Shown here one piece after another: positions 32,357-43,287 of a stretch of DNA of 64,000 nucleotides. Each line of letters opens with the position of its first letter. The stretch's first letter is position 1. The notes below the pieces were generated by a model, which made no database searches, was not told where the DNA came from, and worked only from the letters and a program-made list of their open reading frames with translations. Position numbers and translations under genes: made by a program. This stretch comes from Craterostigma plantagineum (Eukaryota > Streptophyta > Magnoliopsida > Lamiales > Linderniaceae). The stretch spans positions 2,261,501-2,325,500 of the forward strand of contig JAPQWV010000051.1 of NCBI GenBank assembly GCA_027422505.1. Direction: 5' to 3'.

Positions 32357-34778
32357 ACAACCTCCAAACTAGCTTCGATCGTCCTCGATCATAAAAGCGG
32401 TATAAACTAAATCAAGTTAGGATTTAAACGTCGTCACTAAATGAATTCTCATGTTTGTTCTCAGAAAAGCAAAAGCATAATCGATCGAAATCGTCATTAA
32501 CTAATGAATGACCCAGCTAAACACGGGACATGAACTAATATTTCGCAATCATATCATAGCACATAAATATTTCCAGAATCCTAACACGTATCAAGTGACA
32601 ACTCTCACCTGGATCGCTCAAATCGCTCGTAGTGTTTAGTGGGATCTGTATAAAAACTCTCAACTCACGTCATAGAATGATATTACTCTAAGCTTGCAAT
32701 TATATCACATCATATTCACATAGTGAATCTCATGCACGAATCAAAAGGTCTTTATCAAGGTTCTAATGGGGTCAAGGTAATAAGGGTGTGACATATGGGA
32801 TGAGTGAGGTAATATGGTCAAGCATGTTAATTACTAAATCGCTTTTCCCGTCTATACTCTATATTACAAAATACGACTCAAGCAATGGAGACTCATACTA
32901 CTTAAAAACAACTCAAAGATATAACTAAGAACTCAAGAAAATAATTCTAAAAAACATCTATTGTAACTTTTTTTTTTCCTTGCAAATACAATATATATAT
33001 TTTTTTTCTCTTTTTTCTCTTTTTTTTTCTCGATATTGTTTTTTTTTTCTTTTTTTTTTCAATCTCTCTTTTTTTTTCTGTTCGATTTTTTTTCTTCAAA
33101 TAAATAAAATAACGCAACCACATATAACATGTCCTAATCGCCTTTCCTCTAAATTAATAGACCCAATACTATAAAGCGATTTGTAAGCTAACATGCTGAC
33201 AATGGTTCGAGGATGAAGGATAAAATAATGGGATAACGTGGCTAAATATCGTGGCTCCATATCAATAAATAAGATAATAAGGTTGAAAGGGGCTCACTAA
33301 TTTATAACTATGTCGGGTGCGGAGATATTTAGGCCAGTGACTCATCCTAATCGCCTTTATCATTTTCGTACACAAAAATCCACAGTGATATTGACATGCA
33401 TAATAAAGCAAGTTCGAAAATAATTAGACTATGCGTGACCCTCATGAAAAAAAACATTGAGCAAGTATTATGTTGCTCTAAAATTTTTCGGCTCAAAACT
33501 CACAATATTTTCTGGCTTTGTGTCTCATGATACGTGCTATTTTTCTGAAGCAATCAATGTGGTCAGATAATAATGCTAATATCAAAACAAGTAACATGCA
33601 TAACTTTCACACACAATTAGCTAAATCCTATCTCGATCCCAGAAAAATTATAAAAATTTTCATCATCGACAGGAGATTTCACTAGTGACGTTCAAATCAA
33701 AACCTTCATCAGTTATACCATTCAGAAATTTAAACAAATCGATAGCTAATGATAGAAATCTAGCATGTGTCACCCCACCCCCAAACTAATTATCACATTG
33801 TCCCCAATGTGTATAAATTAAGCACGGAAAGAGTTTAAGTGACACTGCCCTGAATAATGCTTCGATCGATGCATGACGGGTTGTGAGAAGCCTTTCGTTC
33901 CTTCATAGATCGAGCTAGCTCTGCAGAAAAACCACCCCAAACTGACCATGAGCCTGCGAGGAATCAAACTAAACGACACCGTAATACGAATTTTTGTGAA
34001 AAGCAAGACATACTAAATAAAATGCGATATGATAAATATAAGACTCGAATACGAAATAAAACAGTAATGCATAGATAGTACTTGGGTTGCCTCCCAAGAA
34101 GCGCTGCTTTTATAGTCGTTAGCTCGACTCTCGAGCCGATCAAGGTAGATCGGTATTTGGACTTGCTTCGCTGTGCTGGAGGTCCTTCAGCTTGCTGGTA
34201 TTTTCTCCAGACAAGGTATCCCTGAAAGACATAGAACAACTCAAAGCAGTCGTATTAGTATTATGGGGTTCTTCAAGAACTATTGAAGTTGCTTCCCCAA
34301 GACTCCCGTCGTCGTATAATTTCAGGCGTTGTCCATTAACCTTATAAGAGTCCTTCCCGTTTATAAGGACCTGTACGGCTCCAGATGGGAATACTTGCTC
34401 CACTACGTATGGCCCTGTCCATTTACTCTTTAGTTTTCCGGGAAATAGGCGCAGCCGCGAGTTGAATAGTAGTACACGATCCCCGACTTTGAACTCTCTC
34501 TGTGCAATTCTCCTATCATGGTATTTCTTCATTCGCTCCTTAGTTTTGCATTCTCATATGCGTTTTGGTGAAATTCTTCCATCTCATTCAGTTGGAGTAA
34601 CCGGTTTATACCTGCCTCGACATAATCAAAGTTAAGTTTTTCAACAGCCCAATATGTACGATGTTCTAACTCAACAGGTAAATGACATGCTTTTCCGTAA
34701 ACTAATTTAAAAGGTGACGTTCCTATCGGTGTTTTAAATGCAGTGCGATATGCCCATAATGCATCATCTAGATATAGC
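32357..34778 (-). mobile_element. Gypsy-2 partial copy: 3' interior beside the shared LTR
   Basis: Repeats 23386-25495 almost base for base (including the pyrimidine tract at about 32967-33095), then continues through integrase C-terminal coding sequence that Gypsy-1 has lost (about 34480-34778, with the [11 protein letters not shown] and Y-G-K-A-C-H-L-P blocks). It stops where copia sequence begins. The open frame 34140-34532 is the pol C-terminus. The arrangement LTR-interior-LTR-interior suggests recombination between two elements or their LTRs. Confidence 0.88.
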
Positions 34779-35351
34779 CTACTCAGGTACTTAAAAGGTA
34801 CACCAGGCCAAGGAATACTTATGGCTCAGATTCTGACATGAGGCTGAGGGCATTTTCAGATTCAGATTGGGCATCTTGTAAGGATACCCGAAAGTCCATT
34901 ACAGGTTATTGCACGTTCTTAGGAGATTCATTGATCACTTAGAAGCTAAAAGGCAAGCAAAGGTGTCAAGATCCTCTACAGAGGCAGAGTATCGGGCTAT
35001 GGGATCTGTTGTCTCAGAAATATTATGGATCGGACAGCTTTTGGAAGAACATAAACATTGGTATAAGTTCAGCACCTGTGGTATACTGTGACAACCAGTC
35101 AGCTGTGAATTAGCCTCCATTCCCAAGTTCCACGAGCGCTCAAAACATATAGGAATTGACTGCCACTTTGTAAGGCATCACATTGGAAATGGATCTATAA
35201 AGCTTTTACCAATCAAAACTGAGCATCAACTTGCGGATATATTTACTAGGGCACTGACAGGGCCTGTGCTGCAAGGACTCTTAGGCAAGATATCCGTAAG
35301 GAATTTGTATCATCCATCTTGTGTGTGTGTGTGTGTGGGGGGGGGGGGGGG
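34779..35351 (+). pseudogene. Copia RNase H fragment with polypurine tract
   Basis: Plus-strand copia RNase H end: [28 protein letters not shown], then Y-C-D-N-Q-S-A and A-D-I-F-T-R-A-L, with stops and frameshifts. It ends in a (GT)n run and a 15-base G run (35337-35351), the polypurine tract. It replaces the middle of the second gypsy copy. Confidence 0.85.
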
Positions 35352-35602
35352 TGTTGAAGCATTCATGCGAAAAGATCAGACGAAAAATGAAGAATGAGCT
35401 TGGCCGAATCAAATGAAGCACAACGAGGGAAAGAGTTCGAAGAAGCGTGTTAGAACTTATAAAGACGCGCTCACTGATAAGCTAACTAATAAAGACGCTG
35501 AATGCCGATAATTTCTACAACTAATTCAGCTGAGACGATTTGAAAAACGCGGGAACAGCTTAGTTACATAAAATACTGATTTCATCTTCTTCCTTCTTCC
35601 AG
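35352..35602 (+). repeat. Partial 3' LTR of the copia fragment
   Basis: Starts TGTTGAAGCATTCATGCG directly after the G run, as expected of a copia 3' LTR. It ends without a CA end or target duplication that I can see, at the junction with the next copia scrap. No coding sequence. Confidence 0.6.
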
Positions 35603-36037
35603 TGTACTTAATAGTTTTGCACACTTAAATGCCGTTAAACGTATTCTTCGATATGTGATCGGATCTTGTAGTCTAGGATTATGGTTCTATAAAGATACTA
35701 ATAAGAGTCTTGTAGGCTACAACGATGCTGATTGGGCAGGTGATGAGGATGGTCGTAAGAGCACAAGTGGCGGCTGTTTCTTCTTAGGTACCAATTTAGT
35801 TGCATGGTATAGTAAGAAGCAAATTGTGTGTCTTTATCTACTGCTGAGTCCGAGTATGTTGCGGCGGGTAGTTGTTGTACGCAATTAATATGGTTGAATA
35901 GCATGTTGTGTGACTATGATTTAGAGTGCGAATATGTTCCATGTATTGTGATAACCTTAGTGCCATCAACATATCTAAGAACCCTATCCAGCATTAACGC
36001 ACGAAGCATATATATATGACACTGAGAGATATGGTAG
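35603..36037 (+). pseudogene. Second, different copia RNase H fragment (SIRE/Tork-like)
   Basis: Blocks A-V-K-R-I-L-R-Y-V, D-A-D-W-A-G-D-E-D, F-F-L-G-T-N-L-V-A-W, then S-L-S-T-A-E-S-E-Y-V-A (after a frameshift near 35825) identify the C-terminal RNase H of another copia lineage. It is bounded on both sides by the phrase GTACTTAATAGTTTT, which belongs to the gypsy gag next to it. Confidence 0.82.
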
Positions 36038-36450
36038 AGAACGCCAGGGTACTTAATAGTTTTACAAATCTGAGAAGCATTGGTTTGGAAATGCCAGGGT
36101 ACTTAATAGTTTTGAAAATCTGAGAAAATTTCAAAACGTGAATTCGCATCCTCGTTCGTCAACCCATGGAATTGTACTGCACCGGTCACCATTTGTACAG
36201 CAACCGATTTTATCTCGAACTGATTGTGTGGTCCTTCAGGAATCAGGATTGGGTCATTATCATCAAAATAGCTTGGAAGTGCTCTACTTGGCAAACTGGG
36301 TCGTTGAGCAACTATCTCGCGATTGTGTTGCTCGTGATGTTCTTGGTCTTGATCCTCCATATTCTGTCTACGATTTCGGTTGTTACGTCGGCACGCCGCT
36401 TCTATTTCCGCGTCAAATAGCAGTGGTTCCTTATTTGATCTTCGTGTCAT
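36038..36450 (-). pseudogene. Gypsy-2 gag N-terminus, 5' part
   Basis: Open frame 36103-36450, starting M-T-R-R-S-N-K-E-P-L-L-F-D-A and containing F-D-D-N-D-P-I-L-I-P; unlike Gypsy-1 it has no early stop. It runs out at 36103 in a frameshift. Before that, a 40-base piece of gag is present twice (about 36038-36079 and 36088-36130). Confidence 0.82.
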
Positions 36451-36735
36451 GCACCGAATAATATTTCTGCAAATGTTTTAAAATCAACTTAAATAAATGC
36501 TGTAAAAATAATAATAATAAAAATAATAATAAAGTGGTGATGACTTAAGAAAAATAATAATAATAGTAGTAATAAATACTAAAGTAAAAAAACAATATAT
36601 CTAAATGATGATTATAATAATAGTGATGCTAATAATATAATAAAAATAGTAATATATATATATAGAAGAAAAAAAATAATACGTCTACTGCAAATAATAA
36701 TAATGATAATAATAATAATAATATTTTTTTTAGAG

Positions 36736-36766
<31 letters not shown>

Positions 36767-36973
36767 AAGTAGTAGTGACGTAAGGAAAAATAATAATAAT
36801 AATAGTGCTAAAAATAAAATAATGATAGTATAATGAAAATAATATAATAATGCTTTTACTACGAGTTCCAAACATATAACAACAATATTACGAACAAAGA
36901 TTTATAAAAATGTAGTAATAAATTAAACTCAGAATTACACTTAAAATTAATGATATCGCTGTCCCCGGCAACG
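36451..36973 (-). other. Gypsy-2 leader with ATT-type repeats and damaged primer site
   Basis: AAT/TATA repeats like those of the Gypsy-1 leader. The primer site survives only as CTGTCCCCGGCAACGG (36958-36973 on the plus strand); the rest and the LTR end have been replaced by a repeat of the nearby ACGTGAGTCCAAG phrase. Confidence 0.75.
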
Positions 36974-37949
36974 GACGTGAGTCCAAGTGTACTAGGTCGT
37001 GTAAGTAGTATAAAATGGACGTGAGTCCAAGTATCGATCCATGAGGACAGCTCGATTAATTTTAAGATATTACTCTGAAATTTAGTTTAAACTAAAGCGA
37101 ATTTTATATAAGGTGGTTTTATGATTTTTGATATTTAAAAATAATCTATTAGATAAAAGCGCACAACAAAAGTAATAGACAATTGACGACAAGGTGATCG
37201 AGGCGCGTGCTCGGCACGCATTATTCCTACGTCTTCACACATTTAATCATAAATAATCAATACGAACTCAATCAAGGTAGAATTTCCTAAAATAATCGCT
37301 ACTCGTTTGTCCCGCAACAACGATTCTATGCGATAGAGAACCAATCCCTATGTCTATATGACTGTAGTTTCTACGCATGCATTTAATGTTTGTGAGATTC
37401 CCCAAGTTTAAGCGCTTTCGACGCCTAAAATCTCGGAAACCACACGTACGAAACCAAATTTCATCTCTGGTCGGTTTTACGTCGTGGTGTCCAATATTTA
37501 TCGTTCTAACCGGTCTAATCACTTTGTCCGTCTCATAAACCAATCAAATATCGTGCATATGTTGATCAGACACATGCAAGCACTAAACTCAAACATAGGA
37601 CACATAACTCGATTCATACGTTTGAATATAATAAAAACAGCATTATCACGTAGTCATAATACGGCCTAACACGGCCTCAATCACTTATTCTAGCATATTA
37701 AAAGATAAAAACAACGACGAATCAAATGAAAGCATTGTTGCAAGCATCTAAATAAAACTATAAAATCCGTCCCTTACGATACAAGATTAGTTACGAGTTG
37801 CTCCGGTGTCCCGTCGTGCGAGCGAGTAACAACGATCTACTGTCCTCTTGGCCGCAAATTCGTCTATGATGGTCTCGAGCTCTCTGCTCCGTTCTAAGCT
37901 GTGGGTTCTGCGAGAAGTGGTTGCTTCGTGGATTGGTGGTGAGCGTGAG

Positions 37950-39282
37950 TGTCGGGACTAGCGAGCCATCACCTCGCCGGAGTCGCCGGAAGTCGACGGA
38001 GAAAGCAGCTAGGTCGAACTGCTGTGAAGAGCTGAAGCTGAACTGAGGATAATATCTGAAGAAGGTCGCGACGTTCGGGGGCCGTCCGATCGACCTTGGC
38101 GCGCGATCTAAGAGCTCAGATTTGAAGCAGCGAGATTAAACGATGATCGTCAGATGAGGCGCGAACATGATGGATGGCTGAGATTAGAAGAAGCCAGATC
38201 ACGCGGATGACGAATCTCAGCCGCAAGATCAGAATCGGACGGTCTATGATGAAAGTGATACTTCACTTATAGAGTGGTCACACGATTTCTACTTCATCAC
38301 GCATTAAGAGCATCTCCAATGCAACGCATAAAAATACAGGTAATATTACACAATAATACAGTTGCTACAGTGCTTTTACTCCAACCCATAAACTCTATTT
38401 TCTACACTAGTTTTCTCTCCAACCCATGAACTCTATTTTTACATTAAAAATCAAATTCCTATATTTTACTATCATAATTGACTTATTAAACGTTATTATA
38501 TAAAATTAAAAATTCAATGTATTTTAATTATTAATATTAAAAATTACATGAATGATAAAATTAGCATATTATTTAAATTTAATTTTACTATATAAATAAA
38601 AATTATATTATTTTTAATTTTATTTGTATTATAATAGTGTATCAAATATTTAAATATAATAAAATATGTATTACTTAGATATAATAGAAATTGAAACTCT
38701 ATTTTTGTGTTAAAAATTGTGCGTACTCTAGATGTAGAGTTTCTCTGCTGATCAACACAATATTTGTGTTAAATATAGAGTCCCATTGGAGTAGAATCGT
38801 ACTCTATTTTTGTGTTTTACACAAAAATAAAGTACCCGTTGGAGATGCTCTAAGCATGAGGCAACGTGGCACATTAGGAGACGACGGATCAGATTAAGGT
38901 GAACGGCTCTGATTAAACGCGAGTCATGTGTTAAACCTGAACATCAGTGTATAAATATGAGCTATGCTAGTTCGACCCATCATCTTTGTGAGCTCATAGA
39001 TTTGCGTAGAGTGAGAATCTCAAAGAGGAGTGAACACGAAAGTTGTAGAGGGCCGTGAGTGCTGTACTTTTCGTGTTGTGAGTAATACGTAACGAGGCTC
39101 GGTTGATCCGTGGATGTAGGCTGAACAGGCCGAACCACGTTAAATATTCTGTCAAAGAGTGCGTGTGTTTCTCTTGCGAATTTCAATCTGATTTGAGCTG
39201 CAATTGTTCAAATCAGTGAGAACGAGTTGCATACATTGATAGATCATTGAATTGCGGTCTCAACGGTAGCAATTCCACAACA
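37950..39282. mobile_element. Solo LTR inside the Gypsy-2 LTR, itself carrying a MITE
   Basis: Begins TGTCGGGACTAG, ends AATTCCACAACA and is flanked by the 5-bp target duplication GTGAG (37945-37949, 39283-39287). Minus the 546-bp MITE insertion it is about 790 bp. A TATAAATA (about 38952) supports an LTR promoter on the plus strand. With no internal region it is best read as a solo LTR left by recombination between two LTRs. Confidence 0.75.
38308..38850. mobile_element. Tourist-like MITE copy 2
   Basis: GAGCATCTCCAA...TTGGAGATGCTC ends and TAA duplication (38305-38307, 38851-38853). 543 bp, same family as the MITE of segment X but diverged, and at a different site, so a separate insertion. 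Confidence 0.86.
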
Positions 39283-40064
39283 GTGAGTTAACTAGATGAG
39301 GTGCGGAAACTGTGAGGTGGATGCTTCAGCTGCTTGCTCTGTGTGTTGAGTGTGGTGTGCGTATGTGAGGTGTAAGTGGGAGAGCTGTCTGCTTGATTTT
39401 CTGTATGGCCTTAGCTCCTTCAATATTGAGTACTCAGCCAATTGATCGTCTAGGTGGCCCTCCCTTATAGAACTTCGTTAAATACAAGTTGAAACCAAAT
39501 TTCTTCATCATGTTGCGCGTGATAGCAGCCTTTCTTCTTTGATTTCCAATCGTTGAATAGACTAAAGTTTAACATTGATTGCCTCGAGCCAATATGCGTG
39601 TGTGGCCTCCTTTCTTTTTCCACCCATCAATGAGTTGTAATGGTCAACCTTCTCTGCTTGTTGAAGGCTAGAAAAAGATAATAAAAGAAAAAGAACTCTT
39701 TATATAGATGAGGGGCCGATAGTGGGTGATGTTTGTCATGATCTTTAGCATAAAATATTGAAATTCAAGCCAATCATTTCTTTCATTTTGGCCTTGGCTT
39801 ATCACGTCAATTTCTAGCTTGGGCATGTGCTGCTATTTTCATTCGGCTATATTTCACGTAAATTGGCTTGTTTTGCGCATGCGGTTTCTTAGCTCGATAT
39901 CTTTTCTAATTTCACATTTGAATCTTCCCGTGGTAGGCTCCTTTTCTCAAATATCTGTCAAATATAAAATATAAAAGTAGACAAAGGATATTTGACAAAA
40001 TTTGGATTAAAAACAACCAATAACACATTTTAACGGGTTAAGTAAGTAAAATCCTGACTTATCA

Positions 40065-40800
40065 CAGCCCACAGTGGGACGGCCCATTACGCGTTGTCGC
40101 GATAATGGGTCATCATTACAACGATGACTATATTGGAATATCAACATGGGGCGATCTATCGGACCGTAGAATTCGTATGTATCCATCCTAAATCGAAAGT
40201 TTACAAACGCCATAAATGCCAACAAGAAACATATAAATTGAATCAGGTATCGAAAAATCGAATCAACCAAGCTAGAAACTCTAATTTCAAAATTAGGTTT
40301 CGAATTAGGGAAAATTCCTAATTCGAATCAATTATCCAAAATTAACGTGTTATATGAATCTAACAAGCAACCCACAATAACTAGAGCACATATTATACCA
40401 AAAACACAAACTTAAGCTCAAGGATTCGACGAAATTTAACGAAACATCAAAATCAATATTTAAACAAATTAGGAGTTCATACCCAAACGAAGCTTAATCA
40501 ACGACGAGGAAGAAGGGATCTATCACGTGGTGTTCGCTGGTTGTTCGCCGGTGGTGGGAGGCCGGAATCGACGGGGAGAAGGACAGGAGAAATGAGGAGG
40601 AAGAAGGAGTCGACGCAGGTTTATTAAACCCGTCGTCGCTCCCATTAGATGCGGTGCCGCGGCCACTAGCCGCGACGACCGATTTATTGGGCCAACAATC
40701 GGCCCAGTTCATTTTTTTAACTTCAGGTCCGCGTTAAGCCTGTAGTGAAGCGCGCCACGTCACCGTTGCGGCTATTAGCCGCGACGTCAAGTTTATTAAA
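40065..40800. other. Unique spacer left of unit B, no gene seen
   Basis: Not matched elsewhere in the window. Two GC-rich inverted motifs, GCGGCCACTAGCCGCGACG (about 40660) and GCGGCTATTAGCCGCGACG (about 40769), could each form a small hairpin. The short frames here (87 codons at 40007, 72 codons at 40494) have no domain that I recognise. It may be the edge of another old transposon. Confidence 0.5.
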
Positions 40801-41639
40801 TGCGTTTACCCTATTTTATTAATTTCGACCTAAAAACTCCTATTTTACTGATTTTCGATTTAATGAGCTTTATTTATTTAAAAAGTCATTTTTTTACTCC
40901 AATATCATTTTTACATATTAATTTGTCTATATTACATAGTTTATATTTTGTTGCAAATAAGAATTTATTGGATATACATGAATATGGGAAACCCGATCCC
41001 CCACGGGGATCCCGATCCCCGAACGATGATTACCCATCCCCGAACCAATTCATCATAAGAGCATCTCCAACCCCCAGCATGAAAATAAAGTTAATTCTGC
41101 ACAATATTACAGCTGCGATGTGTTTTTACTCCAACTCATAAACTCTATTTTCTACACTAATTTTCACTCCAACCCATTAAAAAGTCAATAAATTATAATA
41201 ATTAATTTTTAAAATTAAGTAACTATAAACTTAGCATATTATTTAGTTATTATTTTATTAAGTTAAAACGAAATATAAATAAATACTAAAAAATTAATAT
41301 TGTTTTACTTTTTTATTATAATATCAAATATTTAAATATAATTAAAATATTTTTTATTAAATAAATTATAAATAAATAGAAAGTTCAACACAATTTTTGT
41401 GTTGAAAATTGTGTGTACTCTAGATCTAGAGTATCTCTGCAGATCAACACAATATTAGTGTTAGATATAGAGTCCAATTGGAGTAAATACGTAATTTATT
41501 TTTGTGTTTTACACATAAATGAAGTAATCGTTGGAGATGCTCTTAGTGGTGAATTAGTGGAGATGGTATTAAGAACGGGAATTTGGTATGGAGACGGTAT
41601 GTTCATTATTAGCCACAAACTCGGCCATTGTCATCCCTA
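40801..41639. repeat. Segment X, copy left of unit B (with MITE 41059-41542)
   Basis: Same layout as 20917-21734 and 50936-51764. The MITE has GAGCATCTCCAA...TTGGAGATGCTC ends next to TAA/TTA. Here X follows unique spacer, not Copia-3, so this is the only copy with its original left neighbour; the other two lie on duplication junctions. Confidence 0.82.
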
Positions 41640-42133
41640 AATAATACCGAGATTAAGGAGTAAAACCAAATGATCAATAGCTCGAGCAAATATTCAATTG
41701 AAAGGAAATGATAAATAAAAAAATTTGTCTTTTCTTTCGATGATCCCTCGTTGCGTTAAGCCAGGCCACACAGTACGTGATGAGCTCATCCTAAAATGTG
41801 GATATGAGATAACATGCTACGGATTTGCCATGTGATGATGGCGACAGAACTCTAATCAATCATTCCTTCTAATAATATCTTATTTGTCAAAACCCACGTT
41901 TTATTCAAAATCAGTTTCGCTTTCGTCATTTATCGCCTTTTACGATAGGCCTCACAAAGAAAGCAAGTTAGCTTTCATTCTTCCTTTGAATGCGCATACA
42001 ACGGAAATTCACCCAGTACGTTAATAGGGTAAAAATGGGTTTATTTTATTAAATTTCATCGAGAGATTCATCATCATCATCATCATCATCATATTCATAA
42101 TCACCCCATACATACAACACATCCATTGCATAA
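41640..42133. other. 3' flank of PGIP-like gene B
   Basis: Single-copy version of the flank duplicated in unit A, nearly identical to 51765-52261. Contains the GCCAGGCCACAC landmark and a CAT microsatellite of about 8 units (42068-42092), likely within the 3' untranslated region. No ORF. Confidence 0.75.
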
Positions 42134-42805
42134 TTACTTGCAATCGGGCAAAGGTGGACCGCAGAGGCACTTATTATGATCAAAGCTCGCCTTCCCAAAC
42201 TTGCTCAGCCCAGAAGGAATCGACCCACAGAGCTGATTGTACGAAACGTTGAACTGCGTAAGCTTTCCCAACGAAGACGAAGACAACTCTGGAATTTCTC
42301 CCGACAGCTTATTGTTCGAAAGATCAACTACTTGGAGGTTCTTCAGCTGTAAGAGCTCCTTAGGAATCGGCCCAGTCAAGGCATTAGAGTCGAGTTCGAT
42401 GTGATAGAGCCTTTTGAGATTACCAAATGCCTTGGGGATAGGGCCACTAACGCCTATGTTGTCGGCCAAAATGAAGAAGCTAAGGTAAGGAAGATCTCCA
42501 AAGTCCGAAGGTATTGTGCCCGAAAGTCCCCAAGAACGGCTAAAAGTCACCGTGTCTATGCGTCCGTATGAGCTTCCACTTTTGCTGCTGCAACCTACGA
42601 AACTCCATTCCGAACAGCAATCTGTGTTGTTGTCCCAATCGGAGAGTCGGCCGTTTGGGCCGCCGAAGTGGTCTCTGACTTTGAGAAGGACCGCCTTGTC
42701 TTGGGCGTTGCACGGCGGAAAGTCGGTGGCTTTGGAAGAAGGGATGTAGTGTAATAACGGTAGGAGAGAAAGGGTTATTAAGAGGAAAGTTGTTGAAGAC
42801 TTCAT
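42134..42805 (-). CDS. Short PGIP-like leucine-rich-repeat secreted protein, copy B
   Basis: Complete 223-codon gene with the same domains as copy A: signal peptide 1-26, N-cap with C32/C63/C64/C72, about five LRRs, and C-cap with C193/C213/C215/C222. Differences are S4 and F7 in the signal peptide (L in A and C) and S78 (K in A). All cysteines, both sequons and the LRR asparagine/glycine positions are kept, which suggests selection or very recent duplication. Predicted to be secreted to the apoplast. It sits in the middle unit; its promoter differs from A and C by a missing GGATATGGT piece and an inserted CAATTACG. Confidence 0.93.
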   Translation of the reverse strand: MKSSTTFLLITLSLLPLLHYIPSSKATDFPPCNAQDKAVLLKVRDHFGGPNGRLSDWDNNTDCCSEWSFVGCSSKSGSSYGRIDTVTFSRSWGLSGTIPSDFGDLPYLSFFILADNIGVSGPIPKAFGNLKRLYHIELDSNALTGPIPKELLQLKNLQVVDLSNNKLSGEIPELSSSSLGKLTQFNVSYNQLCGSIPSGLSKFGKASFDHNKCLCGPPLPDCK

Positions 42806-42881
42806 CGTGATTTCTTTCTTTTGTTTTCTTTTTGTAAGTTGTGGAGAAGATTGGTGGATTAGTATGGGGATATCAATTACG

Positions 42882-42889
42882 TATTTATA
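42882..42889 (-). promoter_or_regulatory. Probable TATA box of PGIP-like gene B
   Basis: Minus strand TATAAATA about 77 bases upstream of the ATG at 42805, at the same relative place as in A and C. The bases just upstream of the leader differ from the other copies. Confidence 0.65.
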
Positions 42890-43049
42890 GTTATTTCTGT
42901 CGGCAATGACTTTTGACTAGAGCTTCACACAGTAGAAAATTGTAGATAAACAAGAGTTTTATATCGGTCAAATATAGTTGCTCCATCCTAATTTTTTCTT
43001 TAAGGAAATCTTCATCTTCAATTTTGTTATCTCTATCACGTTTCCTTTT

Positions 43050-43270
43050 TATTTTTACGGTCCCGACGTATCCCCACACGACTCGGGGCTAACCGCCACA
43101 CACTCCAGAGGTGGGACTAATCCCCGAGGTGAGATGGATATGTTCCAAACCCACCCACAACGATAGTCATGGGCTTAGGCCCATGGAGACTTCTCAAAGG
43201 AATGTGAGAGACGAGATTCGATTTCGTGACCTCCTAGCCACATGACCTTTGAGGCCTCCCCTCAACGACT
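43050..43270 (-). mobile_element. tRNA-like SINE 1, copy in unit B
   Basis: Same insertion as in unit A (12959-13190), with right flank ATCACGTTTCCTATTT (43273-43287) and left flank ATCACGTTTCC (43035-43045). B-box-like region and T-rich (reverse A) tail present. A few bases shorter than copy A. Confidence 0.8.
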
Positions 43271-43287
43271 TATCACGTTTCCTATTT

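Larger units (their letters stand above)
36974..40064 (-). repeat. Gypsy-2 5' LTR, diverged and interrupted
   Basis: Clearly related to the Gypsy-1 LTRs at 37000-37730 and 39290-40064 (ending CCTGACTTATCA) but with many more differences. It is interrupted by a copia-type solo LTR (37950-39282). Segment 37740-37945 is only loosely similar. The bases after 40064 do not match those before 21735, so the whole gypsy complex lacks a shared target duplication. Confidence 0.78.

Noticed and set aside
40494..40712. Serine-rich 72-codon minus-strand ORF
   Set aside because: No recognised domain, GC-rich repeat context, no promoter features; not supported as a gene.
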